The notes beneath the pieces are model-generated. The model did not search any database and was not told where the DNA came from. It saw nothing but the letters and a program-made list of their open reading frames with translations. The position numbers were made by a program, and so were the translations under genes. Shown in pieces: positions 25,482 through 35,545 of a stretch of 64,000 bases of DNA (position 1 is its first letter; the number at the start of each line of letters is the position of its first letter). The DNA comes from Mycobacterium sp. 852002-51057_SCH5723018 (GTDB lineage Bacteria > Actinomycetota > Actinomycetes > Mycobacteriales > Mycobacteriaceae), in assembly GCF_001667035.1 (NCBI RefSeq), contig NZ_LZIR01000035.1:21516-85515 (forward strand), in the 5' to 3' direction.

Positions 25482-27112
25482 CAGTCCAACTCCATGTGGG
25501 GATAGGTGTGCCGGGTCGCCGGGACGAACGTCTCCTTGATGGTGCGCGCCGACGTCCAGCGCAACAGGTTCAGCACCGATCCCGCCTTGTCGTTGGTGCC
25601 CGAGCCACGCGAACCGCCGAACGGTTGGCGCCCGACCACCGCGCCGGTCGGCTTGTCGTTGACGTAGAAGTTGCCGGCGGCGAACCGCAGCCGGTCCTGC
25701 GCGGTCAGCACGGCCTGGCGATCGTCGGCGATGACGGCGCCGGTCAGCGCGTAGCGAGACCCGCTGTCGATGACGTCGAGGACCCGCTCGTACTGGGCGT
25801 CGGGGTAGACATGCACCGACAGCAGCGGCCCGAAGTATTCGGTCGCGAACGCCTCGTCGGTGGGGTCGTCGGACAGCAGCACCGTCGGCCGCACGAAATA
25901 CCCCACGCCGTCGTCATATTCGCCGCCGGCCGCGATGGTGACTCCCGGTGTGCCTTTGGCCCGCTCGATGGCGTTGACGTTCTTGTCGAACGCGCGCCGG
26001 TCGATCAGCGCGCCGCCGTAGTTGGTCAGGTCGGTGACATCGCCGTAACGCAGCGCGGCCGCCGCGCCCAGGAAGTCATCACCCATGCGCTGCCACACCG
26101 AGTGCGCGATGAATGCCCGCGACGCCGCCGAGCACTTCTGGCCCTGATAGTCGAAGGCCCCACGAATCAACGCCGTGCACAACACATCCGGGCGCGCCGA
26201 GGGGTGTGCCAGCACGAAGTCCTTGCCGCCGGTCTCGCCGACCAGCCGCGGGTAGCTCCGGTAGCGGCCGATATTGGCGCCCACCTGTTGCCACAGGTGT
26301 TCGAAGGTGGCCGTCGAACCGGTGAAGTGGATGCCGGCCAGGCGCGGATCGGCCAGTGCCACATCCGAAACGGCGAAGCCGTCGCCGGTGACCAGGTTGA
26401 TGACGCCGGGCGGCAGCCCGGCGGCCTCGAGCAGTTGCATGGTCAGATACGCCGACAGGGTCTGGGTGATCGACGGCTTCCAGACCACGGTGTTGCCCAT
26501 CAACGCCGGTGCGGTGGGCAGGTTGCCGGCGATCGAGGTGAAGTTGAACGGCGTGATCGCATAGACGAAGCCGTCCAGCGGGCGGTAGTCGCTGCGGTTC
26601 CACTCGCCGGCTCCGCTGATCGGCTGCTGCGCCAGGATCTGGCGGGCGAACGCCACGTTGAACCGCCAGAAGTCGACCTGCTCGCAGGGCGAGTCGATCT
26701 CGGCCTGGTAGGCGGATTTCGATTGGCCCAGCATCGTGGCCGCCGCGATCTTCTCCCGCCATGGCCCGGCCAGCAGGTCGGCGGCCCGCAGGAACACCGC
26801 GGCGCGCTCGTCGAAAGGCATGGCGGCCCAGTCGTTCTTCGCGGTCATCGCGGCCTCGATCGCCGCCGTCGCGTCGGCGCGCCCGGCGTTGGTCAGGGTG
26901 CCCAGCGTGGCGGCGTGCCGGTGCGGCTGAACGACGTCGATGCGCTCGCCGTCGCCCATCCGGTGCTCGCCGCCGATGACGTGCGGGAGGTCGATGGGGT
27001 GGTCGGCCAGCGCGGCCAGTTCGTGGAGAAGACGGGTGCGTTCCGGGGAGCGGGGGGCGTAGTCGTGGACCGGCTCGTTGGCCGGCATCGGCACCTGGGT
27101 GATCGCGTCCAT
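25481..27112 (-). CDS. pruA: 1-pyrroline-5-carboxylate dehydrogenase
   Basis: This 543-aa aldehyde-dehydrogenase-family enzyme turns glutamate semialdehyde into glutamate. TPFNFTSIAGN, FTGSTATFEHL, the Glu in VGETGGKDF and the nucleophile Cys in YQGQKCSAASR are present. It corresponds to Rv1187 (rocA/pruA). It is first in the pruA-proline dehydrogenase operon and divergent from the regulator pruC across 83 nt. Confidence 0.95.
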   Translation of the reverse strand: MDAITQVPMPANEPVHDYAPRSPERTRLLHELAALADHPIDLPHVIGGEHRMGDGERIDVVQPHRHAATLGTLTNAGRADATAAIEAAMTAKNDWAAMPFDERAAVFLRAADLLAGPWREKIAAATMLGQSKSAYQAEIDSPCEQVDFWRFNVAFARQILAQQPISGAGEWNRSDYRPLDGFVYAITPFNFTSIAGNLPTAPALMGNTVVWKPSITQTLSAYLTMQLLEAAGLPPGVINLVTGDGFAVSDVALADPRLAGIHFTGSTATFEHLWQQVGANIGRYRSYPRLVGETGGKDFVLAHPSARPDVLCTALIRGAFDYQGQKCSAASRAFIAHSVWQRMGDDFLGAAAALRYGDVTDLTNYGGALIDRRAFDKNVNAIERAKGTPGVTIAAGGEYDDGVGYFVRPTVLLSDDPTDEAFATEYFGPLLSVHVYPDAQYERVLDVIDSGSRYALTGAVIADDRQAVLTAQDRLRFAAGNFYVNDKPTGAVVGRQPFGGSRGSGTNDKAGSVLNLLRWTSARTIKETFVPATRHTYPHMELD

Positions 27113-27181
27113 GGGGCCAGGATCCCCGCCCCGAAGCCGGATCTGATTGGCGGAATGGCTAACATTGCACCGGTCGACTAG

Positions 27182-27187
27182 TACGAT
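27182..27187 (+). promoter_or_regulatory. pruC leaderless -10 box
   Basis: TACGAT is 8 nt upstream of ATG 27196 with no ribosome site. An imperfect dyad (CCGGTCG at 27170-27176 and CGATCGG at 27184-27190) spans it and could let the regulator control itself and pruA. Confidence 0.45.
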
Positions 27188-27195
27188 CGGACAAT

Positions 27196-28785
27196 ATGCG
27201 GATCCCTGGTGTCGGGCTGGGCCAGCTATTGCTGGCGCTGGACGCGACCCTGGTCAGCCTGGTCGACGCGCCGAGGGGTCTGGACCTCCCGGTGGGCTCG
27301 GCGGCGCTGATCGATTCCGACGACGTGCGGCTGGGTCTGGCGGCGGCGGTCGCCTCGGCCGATGTCTTCTTCCTGCTGGGGGTCACCGACGACGAGGCGC
27401 TGCGCTGGGTGGATAGGCAGGCGCGCGTGCGGGTGCCGGTGGCGATCTTCGTCAAAGAGCCGTCGAACATGCTGGTGGCCGCGGCGGTCGCGGCCGGGTC
27501 GGCGGTCGTGGCCGTCGAGCCGTGGGCCCGGTGGGAGCGCCTCTACCAGTTGGTCAACCATGTCGTGGAACATCACGGCGACGGCGACCCGGTCGACGAC
27601 TCGGGAACCGACCTCTTCGGCCTGGCGCAGTCGCTCGCCGACCGCATCCACGGCATGGTCAGCATCGAAAACGCCGAGTCGCACGTGCTGGCCTACTCGG
27701 CGTCCAACGACGAGGCCGACGAGCTGCGCCGCCTTTCCATCCTCGGCCGCGCCGGCCCGCCCGAGCACCTGAAGTGGATCGGTCAATGGGGCATCTTCGA
27801 CGCGCTGCGGTCCAGCGGCGAGGTGGTGCGCGTGGCCGAGCGCCCGGAGCTGGGTCTGCGTCCACGGCTGGCGATCGGGATACATCAGCCACCGGCCGGT
27901 GCCCGCCGACCGCCGGTGTTCGCCGGCACGATCTGGGTGCAGCAGGGTTCGCAGCCACTGGCCGACGACGCCGAGGAGATGTTACGGGGCGCGGCTGTGC
28001 TGGCCGCCCGCATCATGTCACGGCTGGCGGCCCGGCCGTCGACGCATGCGCGACGAGTGCAGCAGCTGCTGGGGCTCGCCGACGGCGAGCCGGCCGACGC
28101 GGCCACCATCGCCTCCGAACTGGGCCTCTCCGCAGAGGCTGCCGCGGCGCTGATCGGTTGGGACACCGTCGGGAACCGTCCTGCTCGGTTGGTCGACGTT
28201 TTGGCGTTGAGCGCCAGCGCTTTTCGTCGCGATGCCCAGGTCGCCTCGAACGGCTCGCGGATCTACGTGCTGCTGCCCCAGACCGCCACAACACGGACGG
28301 TAACCTCGTGGGTCCGCGGCACGATCAGCGCCCTGCGCTCCGAGATCGGCGTCGAGCTGCGGGCCGCCATCGCCGCGCCGGTCGCCGGTTTGGCGGACGC
28401 GGCTTCCGCGCGCGCGGAGGTGGACCGGGTGCTCGACAGCGCTGAGCGACACCCTCTTTCGATCGGTCGGGTGACATCGCTGGCCGAGGCTCGCACCACC
28501 GTCCTGCTCGACGAGATCGTCACCCTGGTCGGCACCGACGAGCGGCTGGTCGACCCTCGGATACGCGACCTCCGCGCACGCGATGCCGCGCTGGCCGAGA
28601 CGCTGCAGGTGTACCTGGACAGCTTCGGTGACGTGAGCGCCGCCGCGGGGCTCCTGGGAGTGCATCCCAACACCGTTCGCTACCGGGTGCGACGGATCGA
28701 GAAGTTGTTGTCCGCCTCGCTGTCGGATCCCGAGGTGCGGCTGCTGTTTTCGCTGGGGTTACGGGTGAGCGAGCGTCCGGCTTAG
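27196..28785 (+). CDS. pruC: PucR-family regulator of proline use (PruC)
   Basis: This 529-aa protein has an N-terminal purine-catabolism-regulator-like domain, a middle GGDEF-like CdaR region and a C-terminal PucR helix-turn-helix (LGVHPNTVRYRVRRIEKLL). It is the Rv1186c homologue, known as PruC, the proline-responsive activator of the proline catabolic genes divergent to it. The last 219 bases recur, diverged, in the relic at 29847-30065. Confidence 0.92.
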   Translation: MRIPGVGLGQLLLALDATLVSLVDAPRGLDLPVGSAALIDSDDVRLGLAAAVASADVFFLLGVTDDEALRWVDRQARVRVPVAIFVKEPSNMLVAAAVAAGSAVVAVEPWARWERLYQLVNHVVEHHGDGDPVDDSGTDLFGLAQSLADRIHGMVSIENAESHVLAYSASNDEADELRRLSILGRAGPPEHLKWIGQWGIFDALRSSGEVVRVAERPELGLRPRLAIGIHQPPAGARRPPVFAGTIWVQQGSQPLADDAEEMLRGAAVLAARIMSRLAARPSTHARRVQQLLGLADGEPADAATIASELGLSAEAAAALIGWDTVGNRPARLVDVLALSASAFRRDAQVASNGSRIYVLLPQTATTRTVTSWVRGTISALRSEIGVELRAAIAAPVAGLADAASARAEVDRVLDSAERHPLSIGRVTSLAEARTTVLLDEIVTLVGTDERLVDPRIRDLRARDAALAETLQVYLDSFGDVSAAAGLLGVHPNTVRYRVRRIEKLLSASLSDPEVRLLFSLGLRVSERPA

Positions 28786-29127
28786 CTCTGCGACGACGCT
28801 GCGAGGCTGCGGGCCGACCCACGCATCTCGGACGAACCCACGCCACGACCCATCACGAGCGACACCCCTTCGGCATGAGGCACGCTCGAGCAGCCCACGG
28901 ACTGAGCTGCTGTCAGTACTAATCAAGGCCGTCACAGTTAATTTCTGGATACGCGACAAAGAACTGTGCAAATGGTCCGGTCGGCACCGGTTTAGAACTT
29001 TGCTGTAGTGGGGTAGCCAGCGGCCGGGAGCGCGGGGCAGTGCCCCTAGGTGGGGAACTCGCGCCGCCGGCGCGAGTCGGGCCTCGGGGGGCCGGATTGA
29101 CGCTCCCGCACTAGAAAGGGAGTACCT
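28786..29127 (+). other. Gene-free region and leader of the secreted protein gene
   Basis: No coding frame is supported in these 342 nt. The stretch 28910-29000 is AT-richer and probably holds the promoter of the next gene (candidate TGTAGT near 29004). A perfect 8-bp hairpin lies at 29058-29076, followed by an AAGGGAG ribosome site, so the leader is about 100 nt and structured. Confidence 0.4.
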
Positions 29128-29430
29128 ATGCGAAACATCGTCAAGAAAACCGTCGCCGGTGCTGTTGTCGGCGGAGCGGTTTTGTTCACGGCCGGCGCGG
29201 GTGTCGCGGGCGCGGACACAGCCCAGGGCGGCCTGGTTAACGTGACCATTGGCAACGTCACCGTCGCGGCAAACGTGACCGTGGATGCCGCCGCCGCCGT
29301 CGTTGCCAATGCGTGCGGTGTCAACCTGCCCAACGTCAACGCGCTGGTATACCAGGTCAGTCAGACCGGTGCACCCACAACCGTGTGCCAGCAGAGCACG
29401 GGCCCGGTGACCGTCACCAAGGTCGCCTGA
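29128..29430 (+). CDS. Small secreted Val/Ala/Asn-rich protein
   Basis: This 100-aa protein has a signal peptide (MRNIVKK then a Gly/Ala/Val core, cut near AGA-DT). The mature part alternates Val with Asn/Thr (VNVTIGNVTVAANVTVDAAA), a pattern favouring beta strands, and has two Cys that could form one disulfide. It looks like a small surface or aggregating protein; I do not recognise the family. A good AAGGGAG ribosome site supports the ATG. Confidence 0.75.
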   Translation: MRNIVKKTVAGAVVGGAVLFTAGAGVAGADTAQGGLVNVTIGNVTVAANVTVDAAAAVVANACGVNLPNVNALVYQVSQTGAPTTVCQQSTGPVTVTKVA

Positions 29431-29767
29431 CATAGCTCACCGGTCGGCCCTTCATCCTCCGTGATGGCGGGCCGATTTCGGCAAGAGTCCCTTCGCTCCG
29501 CGCTCGGCGCCTTGGCGAAGCGCCTCGCGGGGGGCGAGCCTTCGCCGTGCACCGTATTCAGGCAATGGGTCCTTGCTAATCCGGTACCACACCTGTTGAG
29601 ACCTTCTGGCCGGGGTGCCGCGGCGACCAACAACGCAGTGGCACCATCTGGGCATCACCCCGCCGAGCAGTCGCCTACTGCATGGCGCCCCGCGCCTGTC
29701 CCATCGGGTGAATTACCAACTGCCGCAACGGTGTATCGCCCGGCCCGGCGATCGCGGTGTGATGATG
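29431..29767. other. Gene-free stretch before the chimeric relic
   Basis: No supported gene. A plus-strand frame crosses it but has no family-like sequence until it enters the sulfotransferase fragment at 29768. It may be further eroded relic. Confidence 0.3.
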
Positions 29768-30065
29768 CCCAGGAGTTCTTCCAGCATCTGCCGACCACCA
29801 GCCAGGCCCCGCAGCCGCGGGAATGGTTCGCCGGCGCCGAGGACGAGTCGATCCGCGGGCCCGCGCCCTGCGTGCACGGGATCCGGTGCTCGCCGAAACG
29901 CTGCGGGTGGACCTGGACGCCTTCGGTGACGTGAGCGCCGCCGCGGGGCTGCGGGGAGTACATCCCAACACCGTTCGCTACCGGGTGCGACGGATCGAGA
30001 AGTTGTTGTCGGCCTCGCTGTCGGATCGCGAGGTGCGGCTGGTCTTTTCGCTGGGGCTGCGGGTA
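29768..30065 (+). pseudogene. Chimeric relic: stf0 fragment joined to a PucR C-terminus
   Basis: Bases 29768-29853 match 79 of 86 positions of the sulfotransferase gene at 31953-32038, without gaps. Bases 29847-30065 align without gaps to the last part of pruC (28549-28767), including the whole helix-turn-helix (GVHPNTVRYRVRRIEKLL). The two parts meet at the shared heptamer GTCGATC and are in different reading frames, so no fused protein of both can be made. The PucR part is diverged enough to come from a paralogue. Confidence 0.8.
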
Positions 30066-30073
30066 GTCGAGCC

Positions 30074-30580
30074 CTACGTCGATGAGTCCATGAGCCGGGC
30101 GAAGAACCCGACTACCACGTTCCACGTCCGGCCGGCCCAGGTCTCGCCCGCGGCGTGCCGCGTGGAGGCATGCCGGGTGGGCACGGGGCCGCCGGGTGGC
30201 GGGGCAAACCCGGCCGGCGGCGGCGCAGAGGACACTTGCCGCTCAACGAGCTCCAGAAACGCGTCGACCTCGTCCTGGTTGTAACCGCGCTTCCCGATCG
30301 GCGGCTTGGAGAACGCCACGGCGCGGACCTGCTCCGCGGTGAGGGTGGACCCCCTTAGGTCTCGCAGCGCCGCCTCGACGTGGTCGAGGAAAGCGTCGAC
30401 CTCGTCTTCGTTGTAACCGCGCTTCCCGATCGGCGGCTTGGAGAAAGCAACATTGCGCACCTGCTCCGGAGTGAGCCGATCGCCCGGCGCTGACGCGCTG
30501 GGATCGCCGGCGGCGGGACGCGGCTGCGCCAGCTGACGTTCCAGGTCGGCGATGCGCTTTTCGGGGTCGTCGGAGTCCAT
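30074..30580 (-). CDS. Protein with two tandem DivIVA-like motifs
   Basis: This 168-aa protein holds two copies of a 44-residue unit with the core [20 protein letters not shown], the DivIVA-type N-terminal motif found in actinobacterial Wag31-like and related proteins. Ahead of them is a short coiled-coil-like [13 protein letters not shown], and the tail is Pro/Ala-rich with a final [12 protein letters not shown] that could touch membrane. It may be a small polar-growth or septum-associated protein; function is inferred only from the motif. Its 3' end abuts the chimeric relic on the other strand. Confidence 0.75.
   Translation of the reverse strand: MDSDDPEKRIADLERQLAQPRPAAGDPSASAPGDRLTPEQVRNVAFSKPPIGKRGYNEDEVDAFLDHVEAALRDLRGSTLTAEQVRAVAFSKPPIGKRGYNQDEVDAFLELVERQVSSAPPPAGFAPPPGGPVPTRHASTRHAAGETWAGRTWNVVVGFFARLMDSST
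30263..30475 (-). repeat. 132-bp in-frame repeat in the DivIVA-motif gene
   Basis: Segments starting at 30263 and 30395 are about 132 nt apart and nearly identical over some 50 nt, then similar over 30 more. The period is 44 codons, so the two DivIVA-like motifs came from one internal duplication, probably recent or kept alike by conversion. Confidence 0.7.
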
Positions 30581-30792
30581 CGAAGAATCGTCTCACCGGG
30601 ACGCCGCCGGTACTAGTGATCGCGCGAAACGCAAGGCTTTCGCAAGCGGTCGGTAGCAAACTAACGACGTGTCCAATATTTGAGCGCAGGTACGACGGCT
30701 ACCGCGGTTGGGATCGGTAGCGGCGGGGGCGTTATTCACTTCCACATGAACGCGGCCAGCCCGGACCGCAACTTTGAGGGAAAAGGACAACC

Positions 30793-31182
30793 ATGACGCG
30801 ACGAATCGTGCGGTTAGCAACCACCGCATTGGTCGTCGGTGGTCTGGCCGTGGGCGGCCTGACCGCCGGTACGGCTTCGGCCCAGCCCGGTCCGCTGCCG
30901 CTAGATGCGTGGCCCGGCTGCCCCAACGACCACCCGCAGGGGCCATGCCACTGGTGCCCGGGGCAACCCTTGCCGCCGACCGGTAACCACGTCACCAACC
31001 CGGTCGTGTGGGACAACAACATCTGCCACACCTACTACTACGTCTACTTCGGGCAGGGCAATGTCGCCCAGAACATTTGGGATGGCGAGAACCCGCCGCC
31101 GCCGCCCCCACCGGCGCCGCCAGGGCTCATCAACAAGGACAACTGCCAGCAGATACTGGGCATTTTCTGCCCCCGCGCGTGA
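30793..31182 (+). CDS. Small secreted Cys/Pro-rich protein
   Basis: This 129-aa protein has a signal peptide (MTRRIVRL then an Ala/Gly/Val core, cut near ASA-QP). The mature part has six Cys, a WPGCPNDHPQGPCHWCPGQP segment, a Tyr-rich middle and a poly-Pro run before a final Cys pair. Similar small exported proteins occur in several copies in mycobacteria, without known function. A GGGAAAAGGA ribosome site precedes the ATG. Confidence 0.75.
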   Translation: MTRRIVRLATTALVVGGLAVGGLTAGTASAQPGPLPLDAWPGCPNDHPQGPCHWCPGQPLPPTGNHVTNPVVWDNNICHTYYYVYFGQGNVAQNIWDGENPPPPPPPAPPGLINKDNCQQILGIFCPRA

Positions 31183-31198
31183 CCAGGGCGGCGCCCGC

Positions 31199-31599
31199 CT
31201 AGGGCGCCGCCCTCATCTGGAAGCTCTGCCGGTCGACCAACAACCCGAGATCGGAGATGGGCCCCAGGGCCGGCTCGATGTCGTGATAGCTCAGGCCCGG
31301 CCGCGCCGGATGAGCTGCAGCGTGGCGTCCTCGGCGGTCGTGTCGAACGCCGACGCCTGGTATCTCGGCGTCTGCTCGATCAGGGCCATGACGGACGAGC
31401 CGGTCCCGCAGCCGATCTCGAACACCCGGTCCCCGTCCAGGCGTCGAAGTCCGTTGATCCACGGCACACATTCGTTCCGGTCGTAGATCGGGCGCCTGCG
31501 CGTGTGCCCCTCGATGTCGCGGCACCCGACGTCGGAATCCCAATTGCCCTTGGCCGACCAGTTTTCTAACAGGTGATCGCGGAAACGGTCCGCGCTCAA
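31199..31599 (-). pseudogene. Decayed SAM-dependent methyltransferase
   Basis: The minus-strand frame at 31291-31599 encodes an N-terminal piece with the SAM motif VFEIGCGTGSS and stops after about 100 residues. A protein-like tail (YHDIEPALGPISDLGLLVDR) follows in another frame down to 31199. Most of the methyltransferase fold is missing between them, so the gene has an internal deletion and a frameshift. Confidence 0.6.
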
Positions 31600-31840
31600 T
31601 TAATCCAGCGGCACAAAACGTCGACGGAGCGCGATCGGCCCGCCAGATGATTCGGCGGGCCGATTCCTTCGCGCGCTCCTTGATCGCCAGTGCCCTTTCG
31701 GCAATTGTGTACGTACGGACGGTGATCATCGCGTTCGGCGCCCGCGGCCGGCGGCGGCACCGAAACGGCTGCCGGTGTTGCGCAATGGTTATGCTCAGCC
31801 TGAAGCTAATTCAATGTGTTGCAGTGGATTTGCCACCGGA
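31600..31840. other. Gene-free region upstream of stf0
   Basis: No supported frame. Composition is mixed; it lies between a minus-strand relic and the plus-strand sulfation operon and may hold upstream control sites of that operon, but I identified none. Confidence 0.3.
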
Positions 31841-31846
31841 TAGGCT
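31841..31846 (+). promoter_or_regulatory. stf0 leaderless -10 box
   Basis: TAGGCT is 6 nt before GTG 31853. There is no ribosome site, so the first gene of the sulfation operon is probably translated from a leaderless mRNA. Confidence 0.45.
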
Positions 31847-31852
31847 TCCTTG

Positions 31853-32656
31853 GTGACAGAAACTCCGTCGTCATATTTGGTGTTGGCCTCCCAGCGCAGC
31901 GGCAGCACGCTGCTGGTGGAATCGCTGCGCGCCACCGGTGTGGCCGGCGAGCCCCAGGAGTTCTTCCAATACCTGCCGACCACCAGCCAGGCCCCGCAGC
32001 CGCGGGAATGGTTCGCCGGTGTGGACGACGAGTCGATCCTGACCCTGCTCGATCCGATGGACGAGGGAAAGCCCGACCTCGCGCCGGCCGAGGTCTGGCG
32101 CGACTACATCCGCACCGTCGGCAGGACCCCGAACGGCGTGTGGGGCGGCAAGCTGATGTGGAACCAGACGCCGCTGTTGCGCAGCCGCGCCAGCCAGCTG
32201 CCGGATCGATCCGGCGACGGATTGCTGGCGGCGATCCGCGACGTCGTCGGCGAGGAACCGCTGCTGGTCTACGTCTACCGACCCGATGTGGTGTCGCAGG
32301 CGGTGTCGTTCTGGCGCGCGGTGCAGACGCGGGTGTGGCGGGGCCGGCCGGATCCGGTCCGCGACGCACGCGCCACCTACCACGCCGGGGCGATCGCCCA
32401 CGTCGTCACCATGCTGCGCGCCCAGGAGCAGGGCTGGCGGACCTGGTTCGCCGAAGAGGACATAAAACCCATGGAGATTGCGTATCCAGTGTTGTGGCGC
32501 AATCTGACTCAGGTGGTGGCAACCATCCTCGAGGAGCTGGGGCTCGACCCACGGCTGGCGCCGCACCCGGTGCTGGAGCGCCAGGCCGACCAACGGTCCG
32601 ACGACTGGGTGGACCGCTACCGTGCCGATGCCGAGAGAGAGGGGCTGCCGACATGA
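31853..32656 (+). CDS. stf0: Trehalose 2-sulfotransferase Stf0
   Basis: This 267-aa enzyme moves sulfate from PAPS to trehalose, the first step towards sulfolipid-type molecules. The PAPS-binding [11 protein letters not shown] and the [20 protein letters not shown] region match the mycobacterial Stf0 (Rv0295c) almost throughout. In M. tuberculosis stf0 lies elsewhere, away from the PAPS genes; here its stop overlaps the cysD start (ATGA). GTG 31853 is preferred over the TTG one codon earlier because of the TAGGCT spacing. MAC strains are not known for SL-1, so the final product is open. Confidence 0.92.
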   Translation: MTETPSSYLVLASQRSGSTLLVESLRATGVAGEPQEFFQYLPTTSQAPQPREWFAGVDDESILTLLDPMDEGKPDLAPAEVWRDYIRTVGRTPNGVWGGKLMWNQTPLLRSRASQLPDRSGDGLLAAIRDVVGEEPLLVYVYRPDVVSQAVSFWRAVQTRVWRGRPDPVRDARATYHAGAIAHVVTMLRAQEQGWRTWFAEEDIKPMEIAYPVLWRNLTQVVATILEELGLDPRLAPHPVLERQADQRSDDWVDRYRADAEREGLPT

Positions 32657-33573
32657 CGGTCACACTGGTGGAGGCGCGGCGGGTCGACGAATTGCGACTG
32701 CTGGAAGCCGAAGCGGTGCACATCATCCGCGAGGTCGTCGCCGAGCTGGAGCGACCCGTCCTGCTGTTTTCGGCGGGCAAGGACTCGATCGTGCTGCTTC
32801 GACTGGCGGAGAAGGCGTTTCGGCCGCTCCCGCTGCCATTCCCGGTGATGCACGTGGACACCGGCCACAACTTCCCCGAGGTGATCGAGTTCCGCGACCG
32901 CAGGGTCACCGGCTACGGGCACAGGCTCATCGTCGCCTCGGTACAGGAATCCATCGACAACGGCCGGGTGCCCGACCCGGGCCCCGGCGCCTCGCGCAAC
33001 CGGGCGCAGACCCGCACGCTGCTCGACGCGCTGGAGGCCGGCGGCTTCGACGCGGCCTTCGGCGGCGCCCGCCGCGACGAGGAACGGGCCCGCGCCAAGG
33101 AACGCATCCTGAGCTTCCGCGACGAGTTCGGCCAATGGGATCCGCGCGCGCAGCGCCCGGAGCCGTGGTCGCTTTACAACGGGCGGATCAAAAAGGGCGA
33201 ACAGGTTCGGGTGTTCCCGCTCAGCAACTGGACCGAGCTCGACGTGTGGCGCTACATCGAGCTGGAAGACCTTGAAATACCGTCGATTTACTACGCGCAC
33301 GAGCGCGAGGTGTTCGAACGCGACGGCATCCTGCTGGCGGTGTCGGACTACGCCTCGCCACAGGACGGCGAGATCTCCGCCGTCGAATGGGTGCGCTACC
33401 GCACCGTCGGTGACCTGACCATCACCGGCGCGGTGCGCTCGCGGGCCACCGATATCGCCCGGGTCATCGAGGAGATCTCCGCGGCCACCGTCTCCGAGCG
33501 CGGCGAGACCCGCGCCGATGACCGCACCTCTGCCGCCGCGATGGAAGACCGCAAGCGAGAGGGCTACTTCTGA
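32653..33573 (+). CDS. cysD: Sulfate adenylyltransferase small subunit CysD
   Basis: This 306-aa ATP-sulfurylase subunit makes adenylyl-sulfate from ATP and sulfate. The PP-loop [27 protein letters not shown] and [15 protein letters not shown] segments are present. A longer frame upstream overlaps stf0 and is not coding. It is coupled to stf0 by ATGA and to cysNC by TGATG overlaps. Confidence 0.95.
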   Translation: MTVTLVEARRVDELRLLEAEAVHIIREVVAELERPVLLFSAGKDSIVLLRLAEKAFRPLPLPFPVMHVDTGHNFPEVIEFRDRRVTGYGHRLIVASVQESIDNGRVPDPGPGASRNRAQTRTLLDALEAGGFDAAFGGARRDEERARAKERILSFRDEFGQWDPRAQRPEPWSLYNGRIKKGEQVRVFPLSNWTELDVWRYIELEDLEIPSIYYAHEREVFERDGILLAVSDYASPQDGEISAVEWVRYRTVGDLTITGAVRSRATDIARVIEEISAATVSERGETRADDRTSAAAMEDRKREGYF

Positions 33574-35498
33574 TGACCGCGACCGAAAACTCCGAGCACA
33601 CGGAGCAATTCCAGCCCCGGAAGGGCATCACGCGTCAGCTGCTGCGCATCGCCACCGCCGGCTCGGTGGACGACGGCAAGAGCACGCTGATCGGGCGTCT
33701 CCTGCACGACACCGACAGCCTGCCGCTGGACCACCTGGCCGCCGTCACCGACTCTGACGGCGTCGCCGACCTTGCCGCGTTGTCCGACGGGTTGCGCGCC
33801 GAGCGCGAGCAAGGCATCACCATCGACGTCGCCTACCGCTTCTTTTCCACCGCCACCCGCAGCTATATCCTCGCCGACACTCCGGGCCACGAGCGCTACA
33901 CCCGCAACATGTTCACCGGCGCCTCCAACGCGCACGTGGCCATCCTGCTGGTCGACGCGCGCGCCGGCGTGCTGCGGCAGACGCGCAGGCACGCCCGCAT
34001 CGCAAAGCTGTTGAGCATCAAGCACTTTGTCGCGACGGTGAACAAGTTCGACCTCGTCGACTTCGATCGGGCCACGTTCGCCGAGGTGGAAGGCCAACTG
34101 CGCCAGTTGGCGGACCGCCTGGGTCGGGTGGACATCACCGTGATCCCGATCGCGGCCAAGCACGGCGACAACGTGGTGCACCGCTCCGACCGCACGCCGT
34201 GGTACGACGGCCCCACCCTGCTGGAATATCTGGAAGGCGTCGAGCTGGCGGCGCCGAATGCCGAGGCGGCGCGGCTGCGGCTGCCGGTGCAGTGGGTGTC
34301 GCGGCCGACCGCCGATGTGCGCCGCCGCTACACCGGACGGCTCGCGGCGGGCACGCTGAGCGTCGGCGACCCGGTGATCTCGCTGCCCGCCGGCACCCGC
34401 TCGACCGTGACCGCGCTGGACACCCTCGACGACGAACGCACGACGGCCGTTGCGCCGCTGTCGGTTTCGATCGAGCTGGCCGACGACATCGACGTGGGCC
34501 GCGGCGACGTGCTGATCAGCGGCGCCGACGACGCGGTCGCGCCGGCGCTGGCCCGGGAGCTGGACGCGACCGTGTGCTGGTTCGTGGACTCGCCGCTGCG
34601 GGCCGGTGACCGGCTGGCGCTCAAGCAGACCACCAAGACGGTCCGCGCCACCGTGCAGGGGCTGCACTCGCGGCTCGACCCGGAGACGCTCGACGAGCTC
34701 GATCAGCCGGTTGAGTTGGCGCTCAACGACATCGGCACCGTGACGCTGCGCACCAGCTCGGTCGTCATCGCCGACAGCTACGCCGACAATCGTGACAGCG
34801 GCGCGTTCATCCTGATCGACGAGACCACCAACGACACCGTCGGGGCCGGCACCATCATCGAGGCGCGGGAGGTCAAGCCGGGCACGCACCCGCGCACCGA
34901 CATCCGCTGGCACCCGTCGGCGCTGGACCGTGGGCACCGCTGGCGCGCCACCGGGCAGGCGGGCGCGACGATCTGGTTCACCGGCCTGCCCGCCTCGGGC
35001 AAGTCGACCATCGCGGTGGCCGTCGAGCGCGCGCTGGTCGAATCCGGGCGGGTCGCCTACCTGCTCGACGGCGACAACCTGCGCCATGGTCTCTCCGACG
35101 ACCTGGGCTTCTCCCCCGGCGATCGCACCGAAAACATCAGACGCGTCGGCCATTTGACCCGGCTGCTGGCCGACGCGGGCGTGGTCGCGCTGGCGTCGCT
35201 GGTCTCCCCGCTGCGCTCCGACCGCGAGACCGCCCGCGCCCTGAATGACGCCGCCAAGCTGCCGTTCATCGAGGTGCACGTGGCCACGTCGCTGGCCGAG
35301 TGCGAGAAGCGGGACCCCAAGGGCCTCTACGCGCGCGCCCGCCGCGGCGAGCTCACGGGGCTGACGGGTGTCGACGCGCCGTACGAGCCACCCGAGAGCC
35401 CGGACCTGGTGCTCGACACCGCCGGTGCCGATGTCGACGAGCTGGCCGCCCGGGTCATCGCCCTGCTCGACGAGGTCAGTCCCCGCCCGGAGAGCTAA
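33573..35498 (+). CDS. cysNC: Bifunctional CysN GTPase / CysC APS kinase
   Basis: This 641-aa fusion has an EF-Tu-like GTPase (P-loop GSVDDGKST at 30-38, DTPGHERY near 102, NKFD) that drives ATP sulfurylase, followed by an APS kinase with its own P-loop GLPASGKST near 471-479 that makes PAPS. With CysD it supplies the donor for the sulfotransferase encoded first in the operon. Both active sites look complete. Confidence 0.96.
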   Translation: MTATENSEHTEQFQPRKGITRQLLRIATAGSVDDGKSTLIGRLLHDTDSLPLDHLAAVTDSDGVADLAALSDGLRAEREQGITIDVAYRFFSTATRSYILADTPGHERYTRNMFTGASNAHVAILLVDARAGVLRQTRRHARIAKLLSIKHFVATVNKFDLVDFDRATFAEVEGQLRQLADRLGRVDITVIPIAAKHGDNVVHRSDRTPWYDGPTLLEYLEGVELAAPNAEAARLRLPVQWVSRPTADVRRRYTGRLAAGTLSVGDPVISLPAGTRSTVTALDTLDDERTTAVAPLSVSIELADDIDVGRGDVLISGADDAVAPALARELDATVCWFVDSPLRAGDRLALKQTTKTVRATVQGLHSRLDPETLDELDQPVELALNDIGTVTLRTSSVVIADSYADNRDSGAFILIDETTNDTVGAGTIIEAREVKPGTHPRTDIRWHPSALDRGHRWRATGQAGATIWFTGLPASGKSTIAVAVERALVESGRVAYLLDGDNLRHGLSDDLGFSPGDRTENIRRVGHLTRLLADAGVVALASLVSPLRSDRETARALNDAAKLPFIEVHVATSLAECEKRDPKGLYARARRGELTGLTGVDAPYEPPESPDLVLDTAGADVDELAARVIALLDEVSPRPES

Positions 35499-35545
35499 AT
35501 TCAGCGCGAGCCAATCACTTGGTCGGCGCCACGGCACGCGCAACG

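Noticed and set aside
29823..30284. 153-codon frame carrying a PucR helix-turn-helix
   Set aside because: It begins out of frame inside the sulfotransferase fragment, has no ribosome site or promoter, and runs antisense through the DivIVA-motif gene; better explained as a relic.
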